Source: Conyzicola nivalis_A (GTDB lineage Bacteria > Actinomycetota > Actinomycetes > Actinomycetales > Microbacteriaceae). From it: DNA of 64,000 nucleotides. Below are positions 49,938 to 58,964 of the stretch, piece after piece; positions within the stretch are counted from its first letter, which is position 1; each line of letters begins with the position of its first letter. The notes under the pieces were generated by a model. The model had not been told where the DNA came from. It saw nothing but the letters and a program-made list of their open reading frames with translations, and ran no database searches. A program made the position numbers and the translations under genes. The stretch covers positions 124,001 through 188,000 of the forward strand of contig NZ_JBEPSJ010000003.1 in the NCBI RefSeq assembly GCF_040548875.1. Direction: 5' to 3'.

Positions 49938-51311
49938 ATGTCGACGGCGACCGCCACCGAAGTGCCGACGAGAAAGCAGAGCATCGCGGTGATCACCGCG
50001 GGTTTCGGGCAGAACTTCGTGCTCACGACGGTGTCCACGTTCATGCTGGTCTACCTGCTGCAGTACGCGGGCATCAGCACGGCGGGCATCGGCGTGGTGA
50101 CGGTGATCATCACGGCGGCGAAGATCGGCGACGCGATACTCGACCCGGTGATGGGCACCATCATCGACATGACGCGCACGCGGTGGGGCAAGCTGCGGCC
50201 GTACATCCTCTTCTCCGCGCTGCCGGTCGCGGTTCTGTCGGGGCTGCTGTTCTCGGTGCCCGACACGAGCGAACCGCTCAAGCTGCTGTACTTCGGCGTC
50301 TGCTACGTGCTGTGGGGGCTCGCCTACACGGTGTGCGACGTGCCATTCTGGGGCCTCATCGGCTCGGCCTTCGCCGACCCCGTCGCCCGCACCCGGGTGA
50401 TCGGAAAGGTGCGCGCGTACGGCGCGATCGCCCTCGGACTCTCGACCCTGGGCATGCCGTGGCTCGCCCGCCTGCTCAGCTTCGGCCCCGAGACGACCGG
50501 GCGGGGCTGGTCGCTCGCCGTCTTCCTCACCTCGCTCGCCGGCATGGCGCTGTTCCTGCTCGCCTTCTTCAACACACGCGAGCGGCGCACCACGGCGGCG
50601 AGCACCGGGCTCTCGGTGCGGCAGCTCGTGACCACTCTCGTGCGCAACACCCCGCTGCTCATGGTGCTGCTCGGCTCGGTGCTCGGCTTCGGCCGCTTTC
50701 TCGTCCAGGCGGGCGGCGCCGTGTTCGTCGTCATCGCCTACGGCGACGAGGGCACCTTCACGCTCGTGGGCGCCGCGATCATCGTCGGCATGGTGATCGC
50801 GTCGTTCACCACTCCCCTGCTGCTCAGCCGCATCTCGGGCCGCACGCTCGTCATCGCGAGCTCGCTCGTGGGCGCGGCGCTGTACCTCGGCATGTACGTC
50901 GCCGGGTTCGAGAACCTCGCGGTCATCCTCGTGTTCATCTTCCTGACCGGGCTCACCCTCGGCATCTTCCTCGTCGTGCAGGCCACGATGATCGCCGACT
51001 CGGTCGACGACGTCGAGCGCCGGCTGGGCGTGCGCAACGACGGCATCTCGTTCGCGACGCTGACCTTCGTCTCGAAGATCATGAACGCGCTGGCCGTACT
51101 CGTCTTCGGACTGTTCATCGTGCTCGCCGGGTATGAGAACGGGGTGGAGATAACCCCGGTCATGCAGAACACGGTGTTCGCGGCGATCACACTGGTTCCG
51201 GCCGTGAGCTGCCTGCTGTCTGCCATCCCGTTCCTGTTCTACCGGCTGGGCGGGCCGCGGCCGCGTGCGGGTGCGGGCCCTGATACGGGAACCGGCACCG
51301 GCACCGCATAG
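49938..51311 (+). CDS. GPH-family sugar:cation symporter
   Basis: 457 residues, about 12 membrane segments. The pattern fits the glycoside-pentoside-hexuronide (GPH) carriers such as MelB: GFGQNFVLTTVSTFMLVYLL, then AKIGDAILDPVMGTIIDMTR with the cation-site Asp residues, and LAYTVCDVPFWGLIGSAFAD. It would import mannosides with Na+ or H+ for the GH38 enzyme encoded just upstream (four-base gap, one operon). The C-terminus ends in a short Gly/Thr tail. Confidence 0.92.
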   Translation: MSTATATEVPTRKQSIAVITAGFGQNFVLTTVSTFMLVYLLQYAGISTAGIGVVTVIITAAKIGDAILDPVMGTIIDMTRTRWGKLRPYILFSALPVAVLSGLLFSVPDTSEPLKLLYFGVCYVLWGLAYTVCDVPFWGLIGSAFADPVARTRVIGKVRAYGAIALGLSTLGMPWLARLLSFGPETTGRGWSLAVFLTSLAGMALFLLAFFNTRERRTTAASTGLSVRQLVTTLVRNTPLLMVLLGSVLGFGRFLVQAGGAVFVVIAYGDEGTFTLVGAAIIVGMVIASFTTPLLLSRISGRTLVIASSLVGAALYLGMYVAGFENLAVILVFIFLTGLTLGIFLVVQATMIADSVDDVERRLGVRNDGISFATLTFVSKIMNALAVLVFGLFIVLAGYENGVEITPVMQNTVFAAITLVPAVSCLLSAIPFLFYRLGGPRPRAGAGPDTGTGTGTA

Positions 51312-51319
51312 CCACGGAT

Positions 51320-51366
51320 TGCGCCGTTTGGGGCACCTCGCGCGTGTTCCTGCCCCAAACGGCGCA
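51320..51366. terminator. Perfect 16-bp stem between converging genes
   Basis: TGCGCCGTTTGGGGCA (51320-51335), a 15-base loop, TGCCCCAAACGGCGCA (51351-51366). It sits midway between the symporter stop (51311) and the opposite-strand reductase stop (51399), so it can end transcription of both. No T-run follows. Confidence 0.6.
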
Positions 51367-51398
51367 GATCGGTGGGGGCAGCGGTCAGGACAGCAGGG

Positions 51399-52292
51399 TC
51401 AGCGGGGCGTGGGGGCGGATGACCCGTGCACCAACGTCGCGGCGATGCCCTCTGCATACGGGGTGGGCCCGACGCCGAACTCCCGTTCGAAGGCCGACGA
51501 GTCGAAGATGTACGGTGCCGTGTTCTGGTACGCCATCTCGAGTGCCTCCCGCGCCGCACCGTTGAACAGCGCGCCGATGCGCATCGTGGTGGCGCTCATC
51601 ACCGCGTACTTCTGTGCGCCGGCCAGTTCGAGGTACTCGGCGCCGGTAAGCGCGGGCGCGGTGGGCAGGTGCCACACGCCCCCTCGCGCGTCGATCTCGG
51701 TTCCGAGAACGGCGAGCGCGCGGCCGATGTCGGGCGTGTAGGTCATCGAGTGCGGCAGATGGGCGTCGAAGAGCCAGGTGGGCTTCTTGCCCGCCCTGAT
51801 CCTGTCGATCGCGAAGGAGTTGAACACGCTCGTCCCCGCGCCGGGGCCGTAGAAGTCTGCGCTGCGGCCGACGGTGACCTCGAGTCCGCGGTCGCGGGCC
51901 TCGTCGAGCATGGTGAGCAGCGAGGCGCGCAGCTCACCCTTCCTGCTGCTCGGACCAACCGGCGTCGACTCGGTCATCGGGCCCTCGGATGCCCCGTAGG
52001 CATAGACGTTGTCGAAATAGACGAGGTGCGTGCCGCCTGCGAGGCATCCGTCGATCGTGGCGCGCACCACCCGCGGCCAGTCGGCCTGCCAGGTCTTCAG
52101 CGCGTACGGCAGGCCCACCGTGAGGTAGGCGACCGAGGCGCCGTCGAGCACCTCGGCGACCGCCGCGGAGTCGCGCAGGTCGGCGGTCGAGCGAGAGACC
52201 CCCGTCACCGGGAGGCCCGCTGCGGTCAGGGCGTTCACCGTCTCGCGGCCGACGACGCCGGTCGCCCCGAGTACAACGTGGTTGCTGCTCAT
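51399..52292 (-). CDS. NAD(P)-dependent epimerase/NmrA-like protein
   Basis: 297 residues from the ATG at 52290-52292. The nucleotide-binding loop is VVLGATGVVGRETVNALTAA. LVYFDNVYAYGASEGPMTES has the Tyr of the extended short-chain dehydrogenase site but not the usual YxxxK spacing. TVGRSADFYGPGAGTSVFNS is a typical epimerase landmark. It probably binds NADP and either acts on a small substrate or senses redox state. It is coupled to the MerR gene by an ATGA overlap. Confidence 0.85.
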   Translation of the reverse strand: MSSNHVVLGATGVVGRETVNALTAAGLPVTGVSRSTADLRDSAAVAEVLDGASVAYLTVGLPYALKTWQADWPRVVRATIDGCLAGGTHLVYFDNVYAYGASEGPMTESTPVGPSSRKGELRASLLTMLDEARDRGLEVTVGRSADFYGPGAGTSVFNSFAIDRIRAGKKPTWLFDAHLPHSMTYTPDIGRALAVLGTEIDARGGVWHLPTAPALTGAEYLELAGAQKYAVMSATTMRIGALFNGAAREALEMAYQNTAPYIFDSSAFEREFGVGPTPYAEGIAATLVHGSSAPTPR

Positions 52293-52987
52293 GATGGGTC
52301 CGTCTTTGTGATTGGTTCGGGCCCTGTGATGGGTTCGGGCTCTGTCATGGGTTCGGGCTCTGGCGCGGGTTCTGGGAAGAATTCGCTCGTCACGCTCTCG
52401 TGGGCGAGGCGACGCAGTCCGGCGAGAAGCGAGTCGCCGAGCACCGTGCCGACCACCATGAGCTCGGCGACGAGGTCGGGTCGGCTGCGCGTCGTGAGGG
52501 CGGCGAGGTCGGCGCGGGCGACGGTGGTGGCTGCGGAGGCGTAGGCCGTCAGATATTCGTCGGAGGGGTCGAAGCCGATGGCGGCCAGGCCGTCGAGCAC
52601 TCGCGCGGCGACATCGGTGCCGGGGTTTGCGCCGACCGACTTCCACCGCTGCGCCGCGGCGAGCGCCTCCACGCGCGCCAGCGACCCGCTCGACGGCGGC
52701 GTCGTCGAGCCAGTGCCCGCGAGGGAGTGCTGCGCCGCTTCGAAGGTCACCGCGAGCGAGTCGTCCGGGGAGTCGATCGTCGACACGACGGCCTTTGCCT
52801 GCTCGATCGACAGCCCGCCGGTCTCGAGCAGGGCCCGCACGAGCCGAACCCGCTGCACGTGCTCGTCGGCGTAGGCGGTCTGGTTGCCCGACAGGCGCGT
52901 GCCCTCCGGCACGAGCCCCTCACGCAGGTAGTACTTGAACGTCGAGACGGTAACGCCGCCGTCTCGCGCGGCTTCGGAGATCTTCAC
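52289..52987 (-). CDS. MerR-family regulator with a repetitive acidic tail
   Basis: 232 residues from GTG 52985-52987. The DNA-binding domain is at the N-terminus: MKISEAARDGGVTVSTFKYY and LREGLVPEGTRLSGNQTAYA, followed by the dimer helix. The middle is all-helical with no metal-binding Cys, so it probably senses an organic ligand or redox state. The last ~25 residues are a Pro/Glu-rich repeat built from near-identical 18-base DNA units. The promoter carries a palindrome. It is co-transcribed with the NmrA-like gene, its likely target. Confidence 0.88.
   Translation of the reverse strand: MKISEAARDGGVTVSTFKYYLREGLVPEGTRLSGNQTAYADEHVQRVRLVRALLETGGLSIEQAKAVVSTIDSPDDSLAVTFEAAQHSLAGTGSTTPPSSGSLARVEALAAAQRWKSVGANPGTDVAARVLDGLAAIGFDPSDEYLTAYASAATTVARADLAALTTRSRPDLVAELMVVGTVLGDSLLAGLRRLAHESVTSEFFPEPAPEPEPMTEPEPITGPEPITKTDPS
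52311..52372 (-). repeat. 18-base tandem repeat inside the MerR gene
   Basis: About 3.5 copies of a unit close to TGATGGGTTCGGGCTCTG, encoding the EPEPMTEPEPITGPEPIT tail. Copy number could vary by replication slippage without breaking the frame. Confidence 0.6.
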
Positions 52988-52993
52988 GAACTG

Positions 52994-53008
52994 ATAGTAG
53001 CACTACTA
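52994..53008 (-). promoter_or_regulatory. -10 box and operator of the MerR operon
   Basis: TACTAT on the minus strand (52999 to 52994) ends six bases before GTG 52985-52987. TAGTAGCACTACTA (52995-53008) is a palindrome with perfect six-base arms overlapping the -10, suited to MerR autoregulation. Confidence 0.65.
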
Positions 53009-53030
53009 ATAGTCAAACTACCAGCGCGCG

Positions 53031-54308
53031 CTAACGAGCGATGGCGCTGTGCAGCTCCGGGTCATCCGCACATTCCTGCTCGCCGGAGGCCGGCGCCCTG
53101 CGGCCCGCCAACACACCCGCGAAGACGACCACGAGCAGCCCCGCGACGGGCACGATCAGCAGGCCGAAACGCAGCGCCGAGCTGTCGGCGATCGCACCGA
53201 CGATCGGCGGCGACACGAGGAATCCCACCCGCAGGAGCCAGCTCACGATCGTGAGACCGGTGCCGGCGCGGAAGCCGGGCAGCTCGTCGGCAGCCTGCAT
53301 CGCGGCGGGGATGAGGGTCGAGACGCCCAGGCCTGCGAGCCCGAATCCGACGATCGTGCCCGCCATCGAGGGGAAGGCCAGCGCGACGCCCATGCCGACG
53401 AAGACGACCACACCGCCGGTGCGCGCCACCGCGCGCTGGCCGAAGCGGTCGACGAGCCCGTCGCCGAAGATGCGACCGACGAACTGCATGCCCTGCAGTG
53501 CGACGAAGCCGGTGCCGGCGAGGAAGGCGGACGCCCCCAGCGAGCCGGAGAGGTAGATGGCTGCCCACGACGCCCCCGAGTCCTCGACGATCGCCCCGGC
53601 CGAGGCGATGATGACGAGGGCGGCGAGCACCCCGTACTTGGCGAGCGACGTCGCGAACCCCGCGCGACGGGATGCGGGCGCCTCGACGGGCGCCGCCTCT
53701 ACCTCCGCCGGTTCGGCGCCCGGGAGGAGCAACCGGTAGGACACCGCGGCGAGAACGGTGAAGAGCACGAGCGACCCCAGCAGGTGCAGCGTGATCGGGA
53801 TGCCGAGCTGGGCGGCACCCGCGCCCAGCAGGCCGCCGACCACCGCGCCGATGCTCCAGATGGCATGGAAGGAGTTGAGGATGGAGCGCCCGTAGAGCCG
53901 TTGCACCCGCAGCCCGTGCGAGTTCTGCGCCACGTCGGTGATCGAGTCCATGGCGCCGGCGACGAACAGGCCGGCGGCGAGCACCGCCCACGACTGGCCG
54001 GCGCCGGCGACCAGGATGCCGACCGCGGTGAGGAAGGTGGCGACCACGGCGACGCGGGAGGAACGGAAGCGACGCACGAGCGTGCCGGCGCTGAGCCCGG
54101 CGAGCAGCGCGCCGAGGGGGAACGCGGCGACGGCCAGGCCGAATGCGGCGTTGCTGACGTCGAGGTTCTGCATGACCTCCGGGTAGCGCGGCAGCAGGTT
54201 GGCGAAGATCGCGCCGTTCGTGAAAAACAGCACCGCGACGCCGATGCGGGCACGGCGGGCGGTCTCGGATGGGCGCGGCGAACGCGTCGGAGTCGGGGTC
54301 GGGGTCAC
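53031..54308 (-). CDS. MFS transporter
   Basis: 425 residues, about 12 membrane segments. The N-terminus is Thr/Pro-rich (TPTPTPTRSPRPSE), then IGVAVLFFTNGAIFANLLPR. Loop and TM4-5 stretch: AGAMDSITDVAQNSHGLRVQ and NSFHAIWSIGAVVGGLLGAG, typical of the fucose-permease/YbjJ-like MFS branch. A substrate cannot be named. It follows the MerR gene's promoter on the same strand but is separately transcribed, with a possible TACGGT box eight bases before GTG 54306-54308. Confidence 0.88.
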   Translation of the reverse strand: MTPTPTPTRSPRPSETARRARIGVAVLFFTNGAIFANLLPRYPEVMQNLDVSNAAFGLAVAAFPLGALLAGLSAGTLVRRFRSSRVAVVATFLTAVGILVAGAGQSWAVLAAGLFVAGAMDSITDVAQNSHGLRVQRLYGRSILNSFHAIWSIGAVVGGLLGAGAAQLGIPITLHLLGSLVLFTVLAAVSYRLLLPGAEPAEVEAAPVEAPASRRAGFATSLAKYGVLAALVIIASAGAIVEDSGASWAAIYLSGSLGASAFLAGTGFVALQGMQFVGRIFGDGLVDRFGQRAVARTGGVVVFVGMGVALAFPSMAGTIVGFGLAGLGVSTLIPAAMQAADELPGFRAGTGLTIVSWLLRVGFLVSPPIVGAIADSSALRFGLLIVPVAGLLVVVFAGVLAGRRAPASGEQECADDPELHSAIAR

Positions 54309-54404
54309 GGTTAACGACCGTAACAGCGAAGCCGACGCCCGAATCTCATCCTCCGGTCGGCGGTTGTCACCCGGCAGGATGACGAGGGCGGCTCGACATC
54401 TGCC

Positions 54405-54410
54405 TAGCGT
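54405..54410 (+). promoter_or_regulatory. -10 box of ddl
   Basis: TAGCGT ends seven bases before the ATG at 54418; no ribosome site is present. Confidence 0.5.
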
Positions 54411-54417
54411 GGATGCA

Positions 54418-55389
54418 ATGGAATCGTCCGCATCACCGTCTCACACCCGCCCACGGATCGCCGTCGTCGGAGGCGGCGAGAGTTCGGAGCACGACGTGTC
54501 CCTCGCGTCTGCGGCATCCGTGCGCAGGGCAGTCGACGCGTTGCGCTTCGACGTCGTCGACCTGACCATCGGGCGCGACGGGCACTGGAGCGAGAACGGC
54601 GAACCGCGTACGTTCGGGCAGGCGATCGACGTGCTGCAGTCGTGCAGCGCGGCGTTCCCGGTTCTGCACGGCCCGCGCGGCGAGGACGGCACGATCGCCG
54701 CCCTGCTCGAGCTCGCCGGGGTCCCCTACGTCGGGTCGGGCGTCAGGGCGGGAGCCGTCGCAATGGACAAGTGGACGACGAAGCTGGTCGCCGCCGCGGT
54801 CGGCGTGGCCACCGCCCGCGGCGAACTGCTCGAGCGCGGCCGCACGACGACGACGATGGCGACGCCCGTCGTCGTCAAGCCCGTCGCATCCGGCTCCAGC
54901 TTCGGCGTCTCCCTCGTCGACGATCCAGCGCTGCTGAAGTCGGCCATCGACGAGGCCCTGCGTTTCGACGACCGGGTCCTGGTCGAGCAGCTACTCGTCG
55001 GACGGGAGATCGACATCGCCGTGCTCGGCCGGGCGGACGGAACGCGCCGCGTCGGCGCGCCGCTCGAGATCGTGGTGCGCGACGGCCTGTTCGACCTGGA
55101 GACCAAGTACGACGGCAGCGCGGACTTCCGCGTGCCGGCGGCGCTGCCGCCCGAGACCGTCACCCAGCTGGAGCGCGCCGCCGTCGCGGTCTACGACGCG
55201 GTCGGGTGCGCCGGGGTGGCGCGCGTGGACTTCTTCGTGACCGCGAACGGCATAGTGCTCAACGAGGTCAACACGATGCCGGGCATGACCGACCTGTCAC
55301 AGGTGCCGCGCATGTTCGCCGCGGTGGGAGTCTCGTACGTCGAGCTCGTCAACACGCTCATCGACGACGTGCTCGCCTCCCACCGGTGA
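54418..55389 (+). CDS. ddl: D-alanine--D-alanine ligase
   Basis: 323 residues. It joins two D-Ala with ATP for the peptidoglycan stem peptide. IAVVGGGESSEHDVSLASAA is the N-terminal domain, ATP-grasp motifs are TPVVVKPVASGSSFGVSLVD and RVDFFVTANGIVLNEVNTMP. The omega-loop reads FDLETKYDGSADFRVPA: the Lys-Tyr pair that marks D-Ala-D-Ala ligases is kept, against a vancomycin-type D-Lac or D-Ser enzyme. It overlaps the acyltransferase gene start (GTGA) and lies close to alr and murF on the other strand. Confidence 0.93.
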   Translation: MESSASPSHTRPRIAVVGGGESSEHDVSLASAASVRRAVDALRFDVVDLTIGRDGHWSENGEPRTFGQAIDVLQSCSAAFPVLHGPRGEDGTIAALLELAGVPYVGSGVRAGAVAMDKWTTKLVAAAVGVATARGELLERGRTTTTMATPVVVKPVASGSSFGVSLVDDPALLKSAIDEALRFDDRVLVEQLLVGREIDIAVLGRADGTRRVGAPLEIVVRDGLFDLETKYDGSADFRVPAALPPETVTQLERAAVAVYDAVGCAGVARVDFFVTANGIVLNEVNTMPGMTDLSQVPRMFAAVGVSYVELVNTLIDDVLASHR

Positions 55390-56447
55390 GCGGCGCACGG
55401 AACGGCGGACGGGTCGGCGCACGGATTCAGGGCATCGACCTCCTCCGCGGCGTCGCGGTCGGGCTGGTGCTGCTGCGGCACGCTCTGCCCGAGCAGTTCG
55501 CCGGCGCGGGCGTGGTCGGCGTCGTCATGTTCTTCTCGCTCAGCGGGCACCTCATCACCGGGCTCCTCGTCGACGAGTTCGAGCGCTCGGGCACGGTGCG
55601 ACTGCGGCGGTTCTACGCCAACCGCGCCCTGCGCCTCGTGCCGGCGCTGCTGGTTCTCGTCGCCGCCTTCGCCGCGGTGACCCTGGTCTTCGACCCGCTG
55701 GACGACGTCGAACTGCTGCCGCGCAGCGTCGCGGTCGCGCTCACCTGGACCGCCAACCTGCCGTTCGCGGGCGGCAGCGACGCCATCTTCCATCTGTGGA
55801 CCCTCGCCACCGAGGAGCAGTTCTACCTGCTCTGGCCGGCACTCCTCCTCTTCGCGGCCCGGCGCGGCCGCACCGCGTGGGCCGTCGCCCTGGCGGCAGT
55901 GGCGGGCATCGGTGTGTGCGTCGCGAGCCTCGTCTGGCTCGACCCGCACCCCGATCTCGCCTACGCGCTGCCCACGTCGTGGGTGGTGTGCTTCGTCATC
56001 GGCGCCGCCTCCCGGTACTGGCGCGGAACCATACACGTCGGCGCGTGGGTCACCCCGGTCGCCCTCGTGGGGCTCGTCGCGCTGAGCGTGCTGCCGGTGC
56101 GCGGCCACGTCTGGACCTACCTCGTCGTCGGCCCGCTCGTCGCGGTTCTCGCGGCGGCGCTCATGCTGCGGTGGTCGTCGTGGCCCGTCGTGCCGGCATG
56201 GCTGCGCCCCCTCGTCCTGCTGGGCACCGTGTCGTACGCGGCGTACCTGTGGAACTACCCGCTGACACTGTGGCTGCGGGCCGCATTCGAGCCGCTCGAC
56301 GCACCGTGGCTCGGCGGTCTCGTCGCGCTGCCGCTCACGGTGGCGGCGGCCGCCCTCAGCTGGCTGTTCGTCGAGCGCCCGGTCGCCGGCTGGCGCGCCC
56401 GACGTTCGGCCGACACGGTCGTTCGGCGAGCAGGGTTCATGCCCTGA
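55386..56447 (+). CDS. Membrane acyltransferase (acyltransferase 3, OafA/YrhL type)
   Basis: 353 residues from GTG 55386, about ten membrane helices. IQGIDLLRGVAVGLVLLRHA holds the catalytic His of acyltransferase 3, and FFSLSGHLITGLLVDEFERS and IFHLWTLATEEQFYLLWPAL are standard family blocks. These enzymes move acyl groups from the cytoplasm to surface sugars; the C-terminal SGNH domain of OafA is absent. Coupling with ddl suggests a cell-wall target such as O-acetylation of peptidoglycan or a surface glycan (inference). Its end overlaps that of alr by 11 bases. Confidence 0.9.
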   Translation: MSGARNGGRVGARIQGIDLLRGVAVGLVLLRHALPEQFAGAGVVGVVMFFSLSGHLITGLLVDEFERSGTVRLRRFYANRALRLVPALLVLVAAFAAVTLVFDPLDDVELLPRSVAVALTWTANLPFAGGSDAIFHLWTLATEEQFYLLWPALLLFAARRGRTAWAVALAAVAGIGVCVASLVWLDPHPDLAYALPTSWVVCFVIGAASRYWRGTIHVGAWVTPVALVGLVALSVLPVRGHVWTYLVVGPLVAVLAAALMLRWSSWPVVPAWLRPLVLLGTVSYAAYLWNYPLTLWLRAAFEPLDAPWLGGLVALPLTVAAAALSWLFVERPVAGWRARRSADTVVRRAGFMP

Positions 56448-57567
56448 GGTGGTCGAGGGCCACACGGGAGCCGAAGCCGGTGAGCACCTCGTGCGGGATC
56501 GTGCCGGCCAGCGTCGCCCACTCGGTCACGGTCGGCTCCCCCGGGTTCGCGCCGATCAACACGACCTCGTCGCCGAGCCGCACCCCGGCGTCGACCTCGA
56601 CCATGAGCTGGTCCATCGAGATGGCGCCGCGGATCGGGAACGATCGCCCGTCGATCACCACGCGTCCGCTCCGGCTGAGGGCGCGCGGCACGCCGTCGCC
56701 GTAGCCGATGGGCACCAGCGCGAGCCGTGACGTCGCCGCGACCCGGTAGGAGTGGTGGTAGCCCACGCCGGTTCCGGCGGCCACGTCGCGCAGCTGGGTG
56801 ACCCGCGAGGTCACCCGCAGGGCCGGGCGCAGCCCGTGCGTCTCGCCGTCGACGGTCTCGATGCCGTACACGGCCGCTCCGGCGCGCACCATGGTCAGTG
56901 CGGTGTCGGGGTGGGCGAGCGCCCCGGCCGAGTTCGCGATGTGCACGTGCGCGGGGCTGAGCCCGGCGGCCGTCGCGACCGCGGCGCCGGCGCGGAGCAC
57001 GGACAGCGGATGCGCCACGCTGTGCGCGCCGGGCACGCTGGCGAGAGCGAGGTGCGACCAGACTCCGTCGACTGTGACGGAGCCCGCCTGCTCGGCGTCA
57101 CGCGCGGCCAGACACAGGCCCGGCCAGGCGGCGGGGGTCGCGCCGCCGCGGGCCATGCCCGTGTCGAGCTCGAGGTGCACGCGTGCGACGAGTCCCGAGC
57201 GGCGGGCCGTCTGGGCGATCGCGCCGAGGGTCTCCACATTGGAGCAGGAGAGCGTGATGCCGTGCGTGATCGCCGACTCCAGATCGCTCCACGGGTCGAT
57301 CAGCCAGGCGAACACCGGGCAGGCGAAACCGCCGGCGCGCAGGTCGACGGCCTCGTCTACGGTCGCCACGCCCAGCCAGGTCGCACCGGCGGCGAGCGCC
57401 GTCGCGGCGACCTCCCGGGCACCGTGGCCGAAGCCGTTCGCCTTGACCACCGCCATGACGGGGCGCCCGCTGGCGGCGAGCAGGGTGCGCACGTTGTGCG
57501 CGATCGCGGCGTGGTCGACGCTACGGGTCGCGAGCGCCCGGCGCGCGGCCAGGGCGACGGGGCTCAC
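56437..57567 (-). CDS. alr: Alanine racemase
   Basis: 376 residues from GTG 57565-57567. A PLP enzyme converting L- to D-alanine. The PLP Lys is in RPVMAVVKANGFGHGAREVA, and the substrate-side Tyr region is GVGYHHSYRVAATSRLALVP. C-terminal beta domain with RGAISMDQLMVEVDAGVRLG and FGSRVALDHLRA. It starts in a GTGA overlap with the stop of murF, so both enzymes are made together. With ddl across the convergent junction this is a complete D-Ala-D-Ala branch. Confidence 0.94.
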   Translation of the reverse strand: MSPVALAARRALATRSVDHAAIAHNVRTLLAASGRPVMAVVKANGFGHGAREVAATALAAGATWLGVATVDEAVDLRAGGFACPVFAWLIDPWSDLESAITHGITLSCSNVETLGAIAQTARRSGLVARVHLELDTGMARGGATPAAWPGLCLAARDAEQAGSVTVDGVWSHLALASVPGAHSVAHPLSVLRAGAAVATAAGLSPAHVHIANSAGALAHPDTALTMVRAGAAVYGIETVDGETHGLRPALRVTSRVTQLRDVAAGTGVGYHHSYRVAATSRLALVPIGYGDGVPRALSRSGRVVIDGRSFPIRGAISMDQLMVEVDAGVRLGDEVVLIGANPGEPTVTEWATLAGTIPHEVLTGFGSRVALDHLRA

Positions 57568-58964
57568 TGGGCGATCCCGGCGAGCCGATCCCCGAGAAAG
57601 CGTAGGTTCGCCGACTTCGACGACTTGACCAGCACGACGTCGTCGGGGCCGAGTTCGGCCTCGAGCAGCCCGAAGGCGGCGTCTGCCGTGGGCACGAAGT
57701 CGGCCGTTCCCGCCCAGCCGTCTGTGGCGGTGACCGCGCTGTGGATGCCCTTGGCCCGCTCGCCGACGACGACGAGGCGGTGGATGCCGAGCCGGTTCAC
57801 CAGCGCGCCGATCGCGGCGTGCTCCTCGTCGGCGCTCGCCCCGAGCTCGGTCATCTCGCCGAGAACCGCGACCGAGCGCGACCCGGCGGGGCGCACCGCG
57901 ACGAGGGCGTGCAGAGCGGCCGAGGCCGACTCGGGGCTCGCGTTGTACGCGTCGTTGATGATCACCGCACCGGCCGGAGACCTGAGCAGTTCCATCCGCC
58001 ACCTCTCCGCCCTGGGCATGGCCTCGAGAGCGGCGACCGCCTCGTCGGTGTCGATGCCCAGCACCTGCGCCGCCGAGAGCGCGGCGAGCGCGTTCATGGC
58101 GTGGTGCTGCCCGACGATCCGCAGCCGCACCGCGACGATGCGGCCGTCGATCACGAGGTCGAACGCGGTGCCGGCGAGGGTGGAGACGACGTTCCAGGCG
58201 CGCAGCCCGCTGCCCTCGCCGCGTCCGAACCAGCGCACGCCGGCTGCGGTCTGCCCCGCCATGCCGGCGACCCGGCGGTCGTCGGAGTTGAGGATGGCTG
58301 TGGCGGTCTCCGGCAGTTCGACGACCATCTCGGCCTTGGCCCGTGCGATCACGTCGATTCCGCCGAACTCGCCGACGTGCGCGCGGCCGACGGCGAGCAC
58401 GATGCCGATGTCGGGGCGGGCGATCGACACGAGGTGGGCGATCTCGCCGGTGTGGCTGGCCCCCATCTCGACGATGAGATAGCGGGTGGACTCGTCGACC
58501 CGCAGCATCGAGATGGGTGCGCCGACGTGGTTGTTGAAGGATGCCTCGGGAGCGACCGTGCGGCCCTGGGCACCGAGGATCGCACGCAGCATGTTCTTCG
58601 TCGTGGTCTTGCCGTTCGAACCGGTGACGGCGACCACGCGCAGGGTGCCGCGGGCACGAACCCGGGCGACGACCGCACGGGCGAGGTCGGCGAGCGCGGC
58701 GACCCCGTCGCCGACGACGATCACGGGCACCGCCGCGTCTGCCGCCCGCGCGGCGATGACGAGCGCTGCCCCGTTGGCGATCGCCTGCGGGATGTAGTCG
58801 TGCCCGTCGGCCTCCCCGCCGGGCATCGCGAAGAAGATCGAACCGGGAGTGACGAGACGGGAGTCCGTCTCCACCGACCCGCCGACCGTGGCGTCTCGCG
58901 GTGCGGTGGGCGCGAGGCGGCCGTTCACGATGGTGGCGATCTCGCGAAGGGTGAGGCTGATCAT
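57564..58964 (-). CDS. murF: UDP-N-acetylmuramoyl-tripeptide--D-alanyl-D-alanine ligase
   Basis: 466 residues from the ATG at 58962-58964 (AGGAG four bases upstream). It adds D-Ala-D-Ala to UDP-MurNAc-tripeptide with ATP. The P-loop reads VVAVTGSNGKTTTKNMLRAI; VEMGASHTGEIAHLVSIARP and INDAYNASPESASAALHALV are Mur-ligase blocks. MurF usually lies in the dcw cluster; here it is paired with alr, so this may be a second copy, or the gene has moved. The rest of dcw is not in the window. Confidence 0.92.
   Translation of the reverse strand: MISLTLREIATIVNGRLAPTAPRDATVGGSVETDSRLVTPGSIFFAMPGGEADGHDYIPQAIANGAALVIAARAADAAVPVIVVGDGVAALADLARAVVARVRARGTLRVVAVTGSNGKTTTKNMLRAILGAQGRTVAPEASFNNHVGAPISMLRVDESTRYLIVEMGASHTGEIAHLVSIARPDIGIVLAVGRAHVGEFGGIDVIARAKAEMVVELPETATAILNSDDRRVAGMAGQTAAGVRWFGRGEGSGLRAWNVVSTLAGTAFDLVIDGRIVAVRLRIVGQHHAMNALAALSAAQVLGIDTDEAVAALEAMPRAERWRMELLRSPAGAVIINDAYNASPESASAALHALVAVRPAGSRSVAVLGEMTELGASADEEHAAIGALVNRLGIHRLVVVGERAKGIHSAVTATDGWAGTADFVPTADAAFGLLEAELGPDDVVLVKSSKSANLRFLGDRLAGIAQ

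Noticed and set aside
54420..55389. Vancomycin-type D-Ala-D-Lac or D-Ser ligase
   Set aside because: The omega-loop keeps the ETKY Lys-Tyr pair of D-Ala-D-Ala ligases, and no vanH, vanX or vanS/R-like genes are nearby.
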